Below are positions 61,592-64,000 of a stretch of DNA of 64,000 bases, in pieces. The notes under the pieces are model-generated. The model had not been told where the DNA came from. It did no database searches and was given only the letters and a program-made list of their open reading frames with translations. The position numbers and the translations under genes were made by a program. Source of the stretch: Galbula dea (Eukaryota; Chordata; Aves; Piciformes; Galbulidae); NCBI GenBank assembly GCA_013399015.1, contig VWZX01002149.1, positions 7,238,918-7,302,917 on the forward strand, read 5' to 3'. Position 1 is the stretch's first letter; each line of letters starts with the position of its first letter.

Positions 61592-61676
61592 ATGTGCATA
61601 AGAGCAATCAAGCTAAATTGCCAAGGATTAATCTATGGGATTCTTGTACTAGCTAGCTTCATCTGGTCCTCCACAG
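61592..61676 (+). CDS. candidate first coding exon with signal-peptide-like segment
   Basis: An ATG with A at -3 opens a frame of 28 codons plus one base that ends at a good donor (TCCACAG before GTATGC). The encoded peptide starts MCIRAIKLNCQ and continues as a hydrophobic run, LIYGILVLASFIWSST: a basic start followed by a hydrophobic core, as in a signal peptide or anchor. Upstream, an acceptor-like tract (GGCTTCCTCTGCTAG) ends at 61556, so the exon could span 61557-61676. I do not recognise the protein, and the next exon would lie beyond this window or was not found. Chance occurrence is possible. Confidence 0.25.
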
Positions 61677-63104
61677 GTATGCTGACATGTTTTAGGTGTG
61701 AAGAGCTACAGCTAGTCGGTCCTTCTGTAAACACTGATGCCAGGTTTGCTTCTACTGTCATCCCTCATTCCTCTTGCTGGTGTTTCTGCTATATTGCTGG
61801 CAGTGTGCTGACAGCAACTTCATCTTGAAATGCACTTTTACTGCAAAGTTTTTCGGGCTATCCTGAAAGCATTTCTGATAAGCATTTCTATCAGCTTGTA
61901 TCGGACAATGTTGCCATGTGTTGCCTGGATGTCTTTAGGGGATTTTCTTCCTAACAGTATTTTTAACTGCTGTGTAGCCCAGTAGCCCTTCATTTGGTCA
62001 TCTTAGGACATGCTGTTTCTCTTTGCCACAGCATAATGGTGGAAATTACATCTCTCTTTGTGTTTAGTTTGCTGAAGCTCATAAAAACATAGATGTGTTA
62101 TGAACAGAATATTCCTTCACAAGAGTTATTTTCTTCCTGGCTGCTCTTCAGCACTCAGTGGTTAACAGGACCAGGCTGCCTCTTCTGAACACAAGAGATA
62201 TTAACAGGGCTCTTGGCTATGCACCACAAGAACTTCTGCCCAATCTGATTCAAGAAATATACCGTCTTTTACAAGGGAGAGAGGAAGAAACATAATGGTG
62301 AAGTCTTATTTGGCTCTTTCAAGTAGAGCAGACAAGCTGTTGTAGGCTGAGTGACTGCAGGCTGTGTAAGTTGGCAAGAAAAGAACAATGTTTTTCAAGC
62401 TTGACTCTGCAGCCAAGTCTGATGGGTAGCATAACATACTGTATAGCCTCTAGTCAGAATAAAATCCATAAAACGAAAAAAAAAAAACAACCCACAGCAT
62501 GTAGTCATCAAATCTATTCATACATTTAGAACTGGCTGCATAATCAAAGGAAAATTACTTCATTGGGCTCACAGCCCAATAACAAGCTGGAAAGGGCAAG
62601 ATTTCTATTTAATTGTAGGCAATCAGGATGACTTCTCTAACCCCAAAAAGCTCGTGTTCCTTGAACAGTTTATGATGACTTTGTTGTTTACCACAATCCT
62701 GGAAATGTAACAACACAAAGGAAATACAGAAAACAAACGATGCTGCCTTTATGTGGAAACTGCACATTTAAGAAGAAAGAGCTTCCCCAATTTGAAACAC
62801 TGCCAATATTTTGTATTTGCAAAATTTTTTCCAGTCCACAATGTCTGTGCTAGTTCCACAAGCATCTGCGATTTAACCTACATATCCTTTCATTTTATGA
62901 CTACCATTTAACTTTTACTAAAGTGTTTTAGGCCAAACTTTGACTCATTGGCTGAGGCAATACCATGAAGCAAGTGCCCTTCTTATGAATGCCTACTGCC
63001 TTCCTCCACATTCTACTCAACCTTGGAAGAAAACAAGCACATGGGCAGAGAGAAGGTGCCAAGTAGTTTCCCTAGCGAGGGCAAGTATATCCCAGCACTC
63101 CTGG
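61677..63104. other. non-coding stretch, no gene recognised
   Basis: AT-rich sequence with an A-run near 62.48 kb followed by CAACCCACA. No repeat family or exon was recognised. Confidence 0.45.
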
Positions 63105-63900
63105 GAGATACTTGTCTGACTTGTTCTTAAAAATCTCCAAATGAAGAGACTCTATAGTCACTGTGAATAGCTGTCTGCTTTATGAGATCAGTTCTTCCTG
63201 TCATCAAAATGCCTTTTCCTGCAAACTACTTGTGTCCTATACTTAGGTGACATGCAAAATCAGTCACCACCATGCCTCTTACCTCCAGCTTTATCAAAAA
63301 AGAAAAGTTAGACCAAGACTTCTATCCTCTATAAAACAAATCAAATTCCTCCGTTTTTTATAAACCTCTTATTGCCCTGACACTCTCCTCTGAACCCTAA
63401 CTTCTCTACCTTAAATGTGCTTATACAAGATATTCCAAATACGCTTCTAGCACTACTGAGCACTGTTACATGCACATTCTGACAAATAACATATGTACTA
63501 ACATAAAATCGCATATCTACTACATTTTTCCAACAGCATCACTTGGTTGACTCATTTTTTACCCATTAAAACCTCCTTTCTCTCCTCCACAGTGTTCCTG
63601 CTTGCTTACAAAGTCCCCTTTTCACACCTGTACATTACATTTCTCCTTCCCCACTGTTAAAATTTGTATCTGTGCATTGAATTTCATGTATTTACTTAAG
63701 ACCATTTCACCAATTTATCCACTGTCCTCACTTTCATAGTCTGCGTCATTTCAAACCCCTCCCCATCTGGACTTGCTCTACAAGTGTTTTACACCAGCCC
63801 TTCCACTGACTCTGCTCCAACTCATTAAGGAACTAGGTTTATAAACATCCTTAAGTCCCCACCTGAAATATTGTTCCAGTTGATATCTATACTACAGTTA
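63105..63900 (-). mobile_element. ancient CR1 LINE, long degraded copy
   Basis: The minus-strand order of old CR1 sequence is visible over about 800 bp: GACTTGTTCTTAAAAATCTCC near 63.12 kb, CTCTCCTCTGAACCCTAACT near 63.39 kb and TTCTAGCACTACTGAGCAC near 63.45 kb. Further on are TTGGTTGACTCATTTTTTACC near 63.54 kb, then GCATTGAATTTCATGTATTT and AAGACCATTTCACCAATTTA near 63.68-63.71 kb. Indels and substitutions are heavy and no frame survives. It is the longest CR1 copy here and among the oldest. The right boundary is approximate. Confidence 0.7.
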
Positions 63901-64000
63901 CAGAGTCTTGTTGCCTCTGCATATGCCACTAGATCTTAGTAAAAAAGTTTTAGATACTGAAGTAGGTGCATCTAGTACAGGCACATAGGTCACGTGCTGA

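Noticed and set aside
1..64000. CRISPR arrays, operons, riboswitches, rRNA genes
   Set aside because: None seen. The sequence is vertebrate nuclear DNA and no regularly spaced repeats or rRNA segments occur.

Overview
The window looks like AT-rich nuclear DNA from a bird. The main evidence is the repeat content: every confidently recognised transposable element but two is a CR1 LINE fragment. Several carry the typical avian CR1 3' end, in which a GGTCCCTTCCAA-like block is followed by a short ATTCTATG or ATTCTGTG tail. No mammalian Alu or L1 was seen and there are no bacterial operons. The species cannot be fixed from the sequence.

Layout: 0.9-1.1 kb holds a composite tRNA-Glu/CR1 retroposon. 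4.5 kb holds an ancient MIR-like SINE. 10.0-10.6 kb holds a perfect 60-bp tandem duplication followed by a CR1. CR1 fragments also lie at 17.7-18.2, 21.3, 36.9-37.2, 42.2 (ancient), 52.9-53.2 and 63.1-63.9 kb (ancient). A CpG island at about 53.3-53.7 kb is the only strong promoter signature. Microsatellites and A/C-rich or G/T-rich tracts are scattered throughout. Runs of N at 15877-15899, 37052 and 48584 mark assembly gaps.

Genes: no complete protein-coding gene can be recognised, and nearly all short ORFs look like chance. The best gene evidence is a small set of candidate exons with good splice sites. On the minus strand these are a donor inside the CpG island (exon end 53586), a 170-nt non-coding-type exon at 27445-27276 and a 95-nt open exon at 13385-13291. 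On the plus strand there is a possible first coding exon with a signal-peptide-like segment at 61592-61676. A simple reading is that the window is mostly introns and intergenic DNA around a CpG-island promoter at 53.5 kb, with a minus-strand transcript running toward position 1 and perhaps a plus-strand gene leaving the right edge. This is inference: no gene product was identified and no transcript evidence was available.

The observation most worth following up is the element at 937-1087. It has a degenerate tRNA-Glu head with recognisable A and B boxes, fused directly to a CR1 3' tail and flanked by a 7-bp direct repeat, which is the architecture of a CR1-mobilised SINE.
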